Source: Bacteroidales bacterium UBA5762
Lineage (GTDB): Bacteria > Bacteroidota > Bacteroidia > Bacteroidales > TTA-H9
NCBI GenBank assembly: GCA_002418865.1
Contig: DIEY01000086.1
Location: 1 to 47,890, forward strand
Reading direction: 5' to 3'
DNA length: 47,890 nt
Shown: one piece after another, positions 35,110-43,443 of the stretch
How positions within the stretch are numbered: position 1 is the first letter of the stretch
Layout of the letters: each line of letters opens with the position of its first letter
Made by a program: the position numbers and the translations under genes
The notes under the pieces: generated by a model
Databases searched by the model: none
The model's input: only the letters and a program-made list of their open reading frames with translations
What the model was told of the DNA's origin: nothing

Positions 35110-37194
35110 ATGAGCAGAGAATTAAAATTTGTTTCTTTTTGGCTTTTCATTATGAGCTTAACCCAAATGCTCATGGCACAGCAGCCCGATACCTTGATGA
35201 AGAATTTGGAGTATCAAATCGAGTGGTATGTCGAAAATACTGAAAATGAATTAGATTATAGTGAACTGACCGAAGAACTCGAACAACTTTCAAAAAATCG
35301 TGTCAACCTCAATAGCCGAGAACGTGATGAATTAAAACGCCTGTTTTTTCTCAATGAGGCACAAATCCAGGGTATTTTGGCTTACACAGCTAATTATGGT
35401 GATTTCGTCAGCATTTACGAGTTAAAGGCTATTCCTAACTTCGATTCTACTTTGATCAGGAAAATTATTCCTTTTGTGACCATCTCACCATACGAAAAAC
35501 AACATTTGAAAATGAGTGAGGCTCTGAAGCAAGGCGAACATAGCATTTTATTGCGTTATCAGAGAATCCTCGAAAAACAGGAAGGATATTTACCAGCCGA
35601 TGACAGCTTGCTGGAAGTAAAACCCAATGCACGATATCTGGGAAGCCCTGATAAGATTTTGGTAAAATATGGATATAATTACAAAAGCCAGATAAGATGG
35701 GGATTATTGGCCGAGAAAGATGCAGGGGAAGAATTTTTCAGTGGAACTCAAAAACAAGGTTTCGATTTTTATTCTGCATATATTTATGGTCGTGATTTGG
35801 GAAAAGTTCACAGATTTGTTTTAGGTGATTATCACGCTACCTTTGGCCAGGGGCTTGTAATGTGGAGCGGATTGTCGTTTGGGAAAGCTGGCATTACTGG
35901 AGGTATGCCACATACTGCCCGAGGACTTACCCCAAGCTCATCATCCAACGAAATTTATTATTTACGTGGTGGAGGAATGACAATAGGTTTGGGAAATTTC
36001 GAAATAAGTACCTTAGCTTCACACATCGCACTCGATGCAGGCATTGCCGCTTTGGATACACTTCAAACGAATGAAATCATCGAAGGACTTCGAAATACAG
36101 GACTGCATCGCACTCCTTCTGAAGTGGCTCTAAGTAAAAATATTCATCTGACTACACTTGCTGGAAACATCAATTATACCGGAGATATTTTTAGGGCTGG
36201 TTTTACTATTGCATCGGAAAATTTTGATAAGGCATTCGACTACCGCACTGGCCTTTATAATCTGTTTCAACAACCTCGAAAATCGCAACTCACTATGGGT
36301 GCCGATGCTTCTGTTTATTTACGAGATTTTGTCCTGCAAGGCGAAATAGCCCGCGATATTGACGGACATCTGGCAGGCATTTTCAATGTGAATTTTCAGC
36401 CCGATCCAAGGCTTACTTTAGCACTTATCTATCGAAACTATGATAAAGCTTTTCAAAACTACCATAGCAATGCTTTTAGTGAGAATTCTGGAGTATATAA
36501 TGAAAAGGGCTTGTATTTGGGATTTAAAGCCTCTCTTGCTAAGCAAGTCGAATTATCAGGCTATGCCGATTATTTCCGATTTCCATGGTTTAAATATAGA
36601 GTCGATGGCCCTTCAAAAGGAAGAGAGTATTACTTGAGAATGGATTTTTTATTGGGTAAAAATGCTCATGCTTATCTCCGTTACCGTTTCGAGCAAAAAG
36701 AAATAAATATTTCAGACGAAGATAGAAAACTTAATTTTTTGTTTCCCAAAAAATTCCACAATGTGCGGATGCACTTCGATTATCAACCTTTAGTTGAGTG
36801 GAAATTTGCTTCAAGAGCCGAAGCTTCTTTTAACCATCCCAACGCAGTAGATTCACGAATGGGTTTTCTTATTTATCAGGATATTACATGGAAACCAACG
36901 CGTTTGCCCATTTCTATTACAGGTAGATATGCGCTTTTCGACACAGACTCTTATGACGAACGTTTGTATGCCTACGAACAAGACCTATTGTATAGCTTTT
37001 CTGTTCCAGCTTACTATTACAAAGGACAAAAATTCATTCTGGTCTTGAAATATTCTCTAAACAAAAGCCTCAACTTTTGGTTGCGTTTTGCCTCATCCAT
37101 ATACTCTGACAGGGATGAGATTGGCACGGGTCTTGAAATGATTCATGGTAACTCACGCAGTGAAATCAAAGGGCAGCTTATCTGGAAGTTTTAA
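35110..37194 (+). CDS. Outer-membrane protein with N-terminal helix-hairpin-helix domain
   Basis: A 694-residue exported protein (signal peptide 1-23, cleavage near LMAQ). Residues about 47-130 are helical and carry ComEA-like helix-hairpin-helix patterns (LTEELEQLSKNRVNLNSR, then FVSIYELKAIPNFDSTLIRKI), a motif that binds DNA or proteins. From about 140 to the end the sequence alternates as beta strands (for example HSILLRYQRILEKQ, FDFYSAYIYGRDLG, GKNAHAYLRYRFEQ, FILVLKYSLNKSLNFWLRFA) and ends in LIWKF, as in a large outer-membrane barrel. The combination recurs in Bacteroidota as an uncharacterised family. It is paired with the PorV/PorQ-like gene. DNA binding is possible but unproven. Confidence 0.75.
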   Translation: MSRELKFVSFWLFIMSLTQMLMAQQPDTLMKNLEYQIEWYVENTENELDYSELTEELEQLSKNRVNLNSRERDELKRLFFLNEAQIQGILAYTANYGDFVSIYELKAIPNFDSTLIRKIIPFVTISPYEKQHLKMSEALKQGEHSILLRYQRILEKQEGYLPADDSLLEVKPNARYLGSPDKILVKYGYNYKSQIRWGLLAEKDAGEEFFSGTQKQGFDFYSAYIYGRDLGKVHRFVLGDYHATFGQGLVMWSGLSFGKAGITGGMPHTARGLTPSSSSNEIYYLRGGGMTIGLGNFEISTLASHIALDAGIAALDTLQTNEIIEGLRNTGLHRTPSEVALSKNIHLTTLAGNINYTGDIFRAGFTIASENFDKAFDYRTGLYNLFQQPRKSQLTMGADASVYLRDFVLQGEIARDIDGHLAGIFNVNFQPDPRLTLALIYRNYDKAFQNYHSNAFSENSGVYNEKGLYLGFKASLAKQVELSGYADYFRFPWFKYRVDGPSKGREYYLRMDFLLGKNAHAYLRYRFEQKEINISDEDRKLNFLFPKKFHNVRMHFDYQPLVEWKFASRAEASFNHPNAVDSRMGFLIYQDITWKPTRLPISITGRYALFDTDSYDERLYAYEQDLLYSFSVPAYYYKGQKFILVLKYSLNKSLNFWLRFASSIYSDRDEIGTGLEMIHGNSRSEIKGQLIWKF

Positions 37195-37319
37195 GTATAA
37201 AGATTTTTCAAAATAAACCTTTTGGCGAACCGTTATCTCATTTTGTCTGTGCTTAATGATTGCATAAGGCTCAATTATTAATTCCCTATTTATCGAAAAT
37301 TGGAAATGAAAATTAAATT

Positions 37320-38885
37320 ATGGAGAAAATTATGGAGAAAGTAAAAATACTTTGGGTGGATGATGAAATAGATTTGCTAAAGGCGCACGTGATGTTTTTA
37401 GAACAAAAAGGATATGAGGTACATACTTCAAATAATGGAGACGAAGCCTTGGATATGATGCGTAATGTATCTTATGATATCGTATTTCTGGATGAGAATA
37501 TGCCTGGACTAACTGGGCTCGAGACCTTAGAAATTATTAAGCAAATTAATCCTAACCTTGCCGTGGTTATGATCACTAAAAGTGAAGAAGAAAGCATAAT
37601 GGAAGAAGCGATTGGAAGCAATATATCCGATTATCTTATTAAACCCGTAAAACCCAATCAGATTCTGTTATCTATCAAAAAAAATCTTGAAAAGAAGGAT
37701 TTAGTGAGTCAAAAAACTTCAACGGCATATCAGCAAGCTTTTGGAGAAATTGGTTTGGAAATAAGTAGCACACTCGATTTTGAGGGTTGGAAGGAGGTTT
37801 ACCGCCGAATAGTAAATTGGGAACTTCGTTTACAAACAACACGTGATGAAGGAATGGCCGAAGTTTTGAGAATGCAGAAAGGAGAAGCCAATCAGGTGTT
37901 TTCTCGTTATTATGAAACGCATTATCCTGCTTGGATAGCTGGAAAATCACCCAACAAACCTGTGCTTTCACATACACTCATCCGTGAAAAAATATTCCCT
38001 ATTCTTGACGATAATTCACCTCTCTTTTTTATCTTGATCGATAATTTACGCTACGATCAGTGGAAAACTATTCAACCCATTATCGAAGAATTTTACAGAG
38101 TGGAGCAAGATGAGCTCTATTACAGCATCCTTCCTACAACCACACAATTTGCACGTAATGCCCTCTTCTCGGGACTTTTACCTTCCGAAATCGAAAAAAA
38201 ATATCCTCAATGGTGGCTCAATGAGTGGGATGAGGGAACTAAAAATCAATATGAAGAAGAACTTCTTAGTGAACTGCTTAAACGATTTGGACGTGACATC
38301 AGATTTAGCTTTAATAAGATTCTTAACCTTTCGGCTGGACGTAAACTCGTCGATAATCTCCCCAATTTACTTTCTAATCGATTGAATATCATTGTATATA
38401 ATTTTGTAGATATGCTTTCACATGCCCGTACCGAAATGGAAATTATTCGTGAGCTTGCTAATGATGAACCGGCTTATCGCTCTTTAACCCTTTCCTGGTT
38501 TCAACATTCTCCTCTACACGATATCCTCCGATTCTTATCCTTAAAAAAGATCGATGTGATTATAACAACCGATCATGGTTCCATTAGAGTTCAAAATGCC
38601 ATTAAAGTAGTAGGCGACAGAGAAACAAATACAAATTTGAGGTTTAAAGCCGGAAAGAATTTGAATTTTAATAAAAAGGAATGTTTTTATATTCACAATC
38701 CTCAAGAAATCTTCCTTCCCCGTCAGAATGTAAGCACCTCTTATATATTTGCAAGAAGCAATGATTTTTTTGCTTATCCCAACAACTATAACTATTTTGC
38801 TAATTATTACCGCAATACCTTCCAGCATGGAGGCATATCACTCGAGGAAATTCTCGTGCCAATGGTCTACCTCAAGGCAAAGTAA
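37320..38885 (+). CDS. porX: PorX-like response regulator with PglZ domain
   Basis: A 521-residue two-domain regulator. Residues 8-125 are a receiver (VKILWVDDEIDLLK with D14-D15, phosphoacceptor D58 in VFLDENMPG, T in MITKSEEE, K in LIKPVKP). After a helical linker, residues about 215-520 form an alkaline-phosphatase superfamily PglZ domain with probable metal and nucleophile residues in LIDNLRYDQW, LPTTTQFARNALFSG, FVDMLSHARTEM, TTDHGSIRV and FQHGGISLEEI. This is the PorX layout, the response regulator that controls type IX secretion genes with PorY and an ECF sigma factor in Porphyromonas; the PglZ part has phosphodiesterase activity there. An internal ATG at 37332 preceded by GGAG is an alternative start. 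Confidence 0.92.
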   Translation: MEKIMEKVKILWVDDEIDLLKAHVMFLEQKGYEVHTSNNGDEALDMMRNVSYDIVFLDENMPGLTGLETLEIIKQINPNLAVVMITKSEEESIMEEAIGSNISDYLIKPVKPNQILLSIKKNLEKKDLVSQKTSTAYQQAFGEIGLEISSTLDFEGWKEVYRRIVNWELRLQTTRDEGMAEVLRMQKGEANQVFSRYYETHYPAWIAGKSPNKPVLSHTLIREKIFPILDDNSPLFFILIDNLRYDQWKTIQPIIEEFYRVEQDELYYSILPTTTQFARNALFSGLLPSEIEKKYPQWWLNEWDEGTKNQYEEELLSELLKRFGRDIRFSFNKILNLSAGRKLVDNLPNLLSNRLNIIVYNFVDMLSHARTEMEIIRELANDEPAYRSLTLSWFQHSPLHDILRFLSLKKIDVIITTDHGSIRVQNAIKVVGDRETNTNLRFKAGKNLNFNKKECFYIHNPQEIFLPRQNVSTSYIFARSNDFFAYPNNYNYFANYYRNTFQHGGISLEEILVPMVYLKAK

Positions 38886-38972
38886 TATTCTACTTCCAAG
38901 ATAAATAGTCATTAGTCGGTCCAAATTTGGAATAACTTATAATAACTAATCACTTTTTGAAAGCAATAATTT

Positions 38973-38980
38973 TAACTTTG
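38973..38980 (+). promoter_or_regulatory. Putative -7 element of the exported nitroreductase gene
   Basis: TAACTTTG matches TAnnTTTG, 47 bases before the ATG at 39028. A TTTG lies 13 bases upstream, closer than usual. Confidence 0.35.
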
Positions 38981-39027
38981 AAGATAATTTTCATCTAATT
39001 AATTTTGATTTTTTAAACCTTTTTATA

Positions 39028-39678
39028 ATGTCTAAAATTGTACGTTATGTTTCGTTTTTGCTGTTGCTTTTGACATCTGATTGGCTCAAAAGCCAACAGT
39101 TTATTCAATTAAATCCTCCAGATCTTACGCGGGGACGGGCTACCATGCAAGCCTTATCACTGAGAGCCTCGGCCACACAGTTCGATACAACCATGCTTTC
39201 GTTGCAGGATCTTTCGGATGTTTTATGGGCCGCCAATGGCATCAATCGTCCTGCTTCGGGTAAACGCACCTCACCTTCGGCTATGAATGCTCAAGATATT
39301 GATATCTATACTTTTATAAGGTCTGGCGTATATCTTTATAACCCACAAAAACATGCACTCGAACTCGTGGTGAATAATGATTTTAGACGAGTGTTTCTGA
39401 GGGATGAGAAGTCACCACTCCCTCCTGTAATTTTGCTTCTGGTCTCCGATATTTCTCGCTTTAGAACCCAAGATGATTCCTTGAAAATGATGTGGGGGGC
39501 AATGGATGCTGGAATCGTTTCAGAAAATATTTCCGTATTTTGTGCTTCAGAAAATCTGGCTACTCGCCCCCGTGCTAGCATGAATCAGAAAAAACTACGA
39601 GAATTGCTCAACTTGAAAGATTCTCAATATCTTATGCTCAATCATCCTGTTTCTTATAAGAAAAATATAGGAAATTGA
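39028..39678 (+). CDS. Exported nitroreductase-like protein (SagB type)
   Basis: A 216-residue protein with a signal peptide (residues 1-23, cleavage before QQF). The rest resembles the FMN-binding nitroreductase superfamily, SagB/ThcOx-type branch: an initial LSLRASATQFDTTMLSLQDLSDVLWAANGINRP segment (flavin phosphate contact expected at the R-x-S/R area), GKRTSPSAMNAQDIDIYTF, and the late MWGAMDAGIVSENISVFCASENLATRPR. Export is uncommon for this fold, though such proteins occur in Bacteroidota. Substrate unknown. It stands alone between porX and the ferritin-VIT1 gene. Confidence 0.82.
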   Translation: MSKIVRYVSFLLLLLTSDWLKSQQFIQLNPPDLTRGRATMQALSLRASATQFDTTMLSLQDLSDVLWAANGINRPASGKRTSPSAMNAQDIDIYTFIRSGVYLYNPQKHALELVVNNDFRRVFLRDEKSPLPPVILLLVSDISRFRTQDDSLKMMWGAMDAGIVSENISVFCASENLATRPRASMNQKKLRELLNLKDSQYLMLNHPVSYKKNIGN

Positions 39679-40025
39679 TGTTAACTTTCTCTATATCTTA
39701 ACTATTGTTTGGTATTTCATTCTAGAAATTTTACACGGAAATGAATCATTCCCATTGATTCACTTATTAGTTTTACTAAGACGTTTTATAAGAAGGAAAA
39801 TCGTGGTGTCTTAAATAGCTCTTCAATTTTACTTGTGTTATATCTTATAAATAGCTGTTCATACATTACATTATAGAAAGATGATTATGAGTGAAATAGG
39901 GTTGATGCCTTAAGCTTTCATCATTTGAAAATACAAAGATGGTGGCTTGCCTTCATAGAATCAACTTCTAAGTTTGTACTGTAATCTAACCTAATAATAG
40001 ACATTAAATTTAAAATTTAATTACA
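39679..40025. other. Non-coding gap before the ferritin-VIT1 gene
   Basis: About 350 AT-rich bases. The only signal seen is a promoter-like pair: CTTG at 39946-39949 and TAAGTTTG at 39969-39976 with 19 bases between. No ORF of useful length, tRNA or strong hairpin is visible. The long leader may hold a regulatory region I cannot define. Confidence 0.45.
39969..39976 (+). promoter_or_regulatory. Putative promoter (-7) of the ferritin-VIT1 gene
   Basis: TAAGTTTG matches TAnnTTTG, with CTTG (3 of 4 to TTTG) 19 bases upstream. It ends 49 bases before the ATG at 40026. Confidence 0.45.
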
Positions 40026-41123
40026 ATGAAAGATAAAGCTATTCAAACCGAGGTAGATGCATATTATTTATATGGCCAATTAGCTAAGCATGAACAAGAT
40101 AAAACGATTGCAAGCGTTTTCAAACAAATGAGTGAAATAGAAAAGGGGCATGCCATAGCAATGGCAAAACAAAAAGGGTTAGACCCTGAGATGAATTTTT
40201 CACCATCGTGGCGAGCAAAGATTTTGAATTTTATGGGTAAGGTTTTTGGTGATGACATTGTTTTAAGCTCTTTAATGGATACTGAAAAAAGTCTTTCGCA
40301 TGCCATTTTAACTGAAAAGAAGAAGAGGAATATCAATATTAGGGGGAGTGAAACGAATCATGTGGCCATATTGCAAACTATTTTCGAGAGAGAAGGAGGG
40401 GCCACAGGAAAGCAGTTATCGCGTTTTGAGCGTAGGCATCGCACTATTGGAGGAAACGCAATACGAGCTGCGGTTTTGGGAAGTAATGATGGATTAGTTT
40501 CCAATTTCAGTTTGGTGATGGGTGTTGCTGGAGCTATGGCCGGCCGTGAGGAGATTCTTTTGGCTGGATTAGCGGGTTTGTTGGCTGGTGCACTCTCGAT
40601 GGCCCTGGGAGAATGGATTTCAGTGAAAAGCTCACAGGAACTCTACGAAAACCAAATGAACATCGAAAGAGAAGAATTAGAAAGTGATCCATCGGGAGAA
40701 ATGCACGAATTGGCACTCATTTATATTGCAAAAGGAATGTCAGAAGAAGAAGCTTATCGTATGGCCGAGAACAATATGAAGAATATGAATCAAGCCTATG
40801 AGATTTCGGTAAAAGAAGAATTGGGAATAAATCCAGAAGAACTTAAGGGTTCACCTATAGAGGCGGCTTTGTATTCATTTTTTCTTTTTGCCTTCGGAGC
40901 AGTGATTCCTATTATTCCATTCATGTTTTCTGAAGGAATGAAAGCTATCACCATAAGCGTGGGATTATCTGCCCTTGGCTTGTTTATTATTGGAGCAGCA
41001 ATTACGTTGTTTACTGGTAAACATCCGATGATTTCTGGCCTTCGGCAGGTTTTATTCGGCCTTATGGCTGCTGCGGTTACCTATGGAATTGGAAAATGGA
41101 TAGGAGTCTCGTTGCTAGGTTGA
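40026..41123 (+). CDS. Ferritin-like/VIT1 fusion iron transporter (MbfA-like)
   Basis: A 365-residue two-part protein. Residues 1-125 are a four-helix ferritin-like (erythrin) domain with a complete di-iron ligand set: E9, E39-x-x-H42, E87 and E109-x-x-H112. The rest is a VIT1/CCC1 transporter (RAAVLGSNDGLVSNFSLVMGVAGAMA, LAGLAGLLAGALSMALGEWISVKSSQELYE, with an acidic cytoplasmic segment IEREELESDPSGEMHE) and about five membrane helices to the C-terminus. The layout equals membrane-bound ferritin A, an iron exporter protecting against iron and peroxide in other bacteria. In this genome it complements Dps and the PerR-like operon. Confidence 0.92.
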   Translation: MKDKAIQTEVDAYYLYGQLAKHEQDKTIASVFKQMSEIEKGHAIAMAKQKGLDPEMNFSPSWRAKILNFMGKVFGDDIVLSSLMDTEKSLSHAILTEKKKRNINIRGSETNHVAILQTIFEREGGATGKQLSRFERRHRTIGGNAIRAAVLGSNDGLVSNFSLVMGVAGAMAGREEILLAGLAGLLAGALSMALGEWISVKSSQELYENQMNIEREELESDPSGEMHELALIYIAKGMSEEEAYRMAENNMKNMNQAYEISVKEELGINPEELKGSPIEAALYSFFLFAFGAVIPIIPFMFSEGMKAITISVGLSALGLFIIGAAITLFTGKHPMISGLRQVLFGLMAAAVTYGIGKWIGVSLLG

Positions 41124-41218
41124 TTCTTTATGCGTAAGTTAGGCAAGTCAATGGTTAGAATTGCCAAATGATTTAGAAAGTTCAGAAGAAGTTCCTTGAA
41201 GTTTGGCTTTAAATTCAG

Positions 41219-42976
41219 CTAATGTGAAATTCGGCCAATAGGATATTTGTTCAAATTTTGATCGAAATAGGGAGTTTGCCTATAGAACCAATTGAGCTGT
41301 ATCCATTGGTCTTTGGCCATTTGAGGATTTTGTTCTTTCCATGCCTGAAATTGAACCAGTAGTTCGGGTTGCTGTTGTATCATTTGTCTGGCTATACTTT
41401 CCATGACATAAGTCTCGGCATACTCTTTTTGTTCTAAAACTGTATTGAAAAAACCCCAAGAAAGGAAAGAATCGGAAGATAATGGCTCGAGCAATAAAGC
41501 TATAATGCGGGCATTTGGCTGTTCAAGACTAACTATTGCACTACCTGCCGGATAAAGTCGTCTTTCAATAAATTTTTCTGTTTTTACAGTAAGCCTATTC
41601 CGACCTTCGAACGAAAAGTTGCTCCATTGAGGATTACTTAAACGATACAATTCAACTTCCAAAGTTGTGTCTTGATTTAAAAATTCCATTTTTATTCCAT
41701 GGAGTTGAAGCCTTCGTATGATTTCGGTCCATTCAGGCGGAATAATATAATAATTAGGTAATAAGACTGAATCTTGAGCAATAGCCTTGTTGAAATTTGG
41801 CAAGCGAAATACTTTGGCTTGAGGTAAATAAATAAACCACTTCCCACCGGTGAGATCACTTTCTTCGATTTTGTAATCATAGCCTTCGAAATTTACCATC
41901 ACACTATCAGTATTGCTGACAGTAAAATTAAATTTCAGAATTTGCTTACGAAACTCGGCTGAGGAAGTATAAGTATCGGCTTGGTGGTTGATTTGTAAAT
42001 AGTCTCGATAGTTATCGTTCAAATGTTTTAATGTAAATTGTAAGAGTTCGAGGGTGCTCATTACTCGTATTTTATAGGGTTTGAGCATATGAGTTTCAAT
42101 AAGAAGTCCAGGACGATTGCGAGCTGCAACATATCCGTGCGATAACATGGCCGATGCCGGTAAAGAATAGAGTCCGGAACGTGGATCATGCCATTGCCTG
42201 AAATTCACATAAGGAAAGACTTTATATCCTTTTTCGGCCATATACATTTCCATAGCTGGAATATAATGTTTCTGTAGATATTGACCCAGAAATAGATCGG
42301 TGTTGGGCCCTGTCTCAAGAGAATAAGTCAAAGCATATTGATAATCGGCACCGTCGGTAGTGTGCGTATCGATGAAAAAATCGGGATTCCAGTAATTGAA
42401 CAGACGCAGCCATGCTTGCATTTCGGGTGCATCAGCCTTCATAAAATCTCGATTAAGATTAAGGTTTTGCGCCGTGGTACGCCAGCCCATTTCTTCGGGC
42501 CCATTTTGATTAATGCGGTTGTAATGCCCAAACCTTTCGTGCCCATCTACATTGAATATCGGAATAAAAATTACAGTAACATGACGGAGTAAAGAGGTAT
42601 CTCTTCCCAAAATACCTAAGTTGCGAAATAAAATCAATCCCGCGTCTTTACCTTCGGGTTCGCCCGGATGAATACAAGCCTGAATCATCAATATGGCTTT
42701 GCCAGCTTGGTGAGCTTGCTCAGCCGTAAAATACCTGTCTTTATCCATGATGAGAAGAGGAAGACTACGCCTCTGAGGACTAATTCCAAATTCCTTATAG
42801 GCAATGATTTGAGAATTCTCAGCCAGCAATTTACAAAATTGTATGGTTTCATTATATCGAGGCGTTCTCTTATAATCGGTCGATTCACAGTAAGTAGCCC
42901 ATTTCAAATCTGTAGCAAAGATTTTGATAGGGAGAATCAAAAAAATGCAAAAAATTATTCCTACAAAAGATTTCAT
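41219..42976 (-). CDS. Exported M14-family zinc carboxypeptidase
   Basis: A 585-residue peptidase with a signal peptide (residues 1-21, cleavage after IFA). The zinc site is H103 and E106 in IHPGEPEGKDAG, plus the histidine of FFIDTHTTDGADY. Before it, NLNRDFMKADAPEM fits the substrate-carboxylate binding region. The catalytic glutamate is expected in PGLLIETHMLK. The fold ends near residue 330, and a beta-rich C-terminal part of some 250 residues follows, unlike pancreatic-type enzymes. It should trim peptides or murein-like substrates outside the cytoplasm. It starts at 42976, overlapping a doubtful upstream ORF. Confidence 0.9.
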   Translation of the reverse strand: MKSFVGIIFCIFLILPIKIFATDLKWATYCESTDYKRTPRYNETIQFCKLLAENSQIIAYKEFGISPQRRSLPLLIMDKDRYFTAEQAHQAGKAILMIQACIHPGEPEGKDAGLILFRNLGILGRDTSLLRHVTVIFIPIFNVDGHERFGHYNRINQNGPEEMGWRTTAQNLNLNRDFMKADAPEMQAWLRLFNYWNPDFFIDTHTTDGADYQYALTYSLETGPNTDLFLGQYLQKHYIPAMEMYMAEKGYKVFPYVNFRQWHDPRSGLYSLPASAMLSHGYVAARNRPGLLIETHMLKPYKIRVMSTLELLQFTLKHLNDNYRDYLQINHQADTYTSSAEFRKQILKFNFTVSNTDSVMVNFEGYDYKIEESDLTGGKWFIYLPQAKVFRLPNFNKAIAQDSVLLPNYYIIPPEWTEIIRRLQLHGIKMEFLNQDTTLEVELYRLSNPQWSNFSFEGRNRLTVKTEKFIERRLYPAGSAIVSLEQPNARIIALLLEPLSSDSFLSWGFFNTVLEQKEYAETYVMESIARQMIQQQPELLVQFQAWKEQNPQMAKDQWIQLNWFYRQTPYFDQNLNKYPIGRISH

Positions 42977-43266
42977 TTCTTGAAAATTTCATAATCAGCA
43001 AAAATAAAAACATGCGTGAAATATCTCGGCAAACTCTTCTTGTTAAACTTGAATCTTGAGTCCTTTAATGTTAACGTGTAGTGTATTAGTCGGTTAATGG
43101 TATGCTTAGAAAGTCTTAAAAGGTCTAAATTTCCATGTGCCAGATACAGAGAGAGGGAATTTGTTTTTCGATTGATTGCTTTCAAAATGTTTTTAAGTGA
43201 AATATGACCATGTTTTGCTTCAACTATTTTTTGCCTGTCAGTAATGTTTCCCGAATTTTGCGCCAT
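42973..43266 (-). CDS. Doubtful small ORF upstream of the M14 peptidase
   Basis: A 97-codon ORF whose stop overlaps the peptidase start codon in an ATGA arrangement, which would be consistent with translational coupling. The protein is lysine- and leucine-rich without recognisable motif, signal peptide or membrane segment. Its start lies in a promoter-like stretch, and it sits in a gap of about 470 bases otherwise empty except for the ktrA promoter box. I consider a chance ORF the more likely explanation. Confidence 0.2.
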   Translation of the reverse strand: MAQNSGNITDRQKIVEAKHGHISLKNILKAINRKTNSLSLYLAHGNLDLLRLSKHTINRLIHYTLTLKDSRFKFNKKSLPRYFTHVFIFADYEIFKK

Positions 43267-43400
43267 ACTTTTTAAATTCTCTCCAGACTGATGAGATTCT
43301 TACAAATGTTTCCTATAAGCGATTTTATGACTCATAATATTAAATTTGGAAGAAAATTGAATGGTTTTAAGTGAAATGTGTGGAATGAATAAAATTAGAA

Positions 43401-43408
43401 TATCTTTG
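43401..43408 (+). promoter_or_regulatory. Putative -7 element of the ktrAB operon
   Basis: TATCTTTG is a perfect TAnnTTTG, 35 bases before the ktrA ATG. The -33 position holds TGTG rather than TTTG. Confidence 0.5.
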
Positions 43409-43443
43409 CGCCTCCAAATGGGAAGCCATCTAAATCTATTTAT

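Noticed and set aside
34270..38885. A new antiphage system based on the PglZ domain (BREX-like)
   Set aside because: The PglZ domain is fused to a receiver exactly as in PorX, and no BREX methyltransferase, brxC or brxL gene is nearby.
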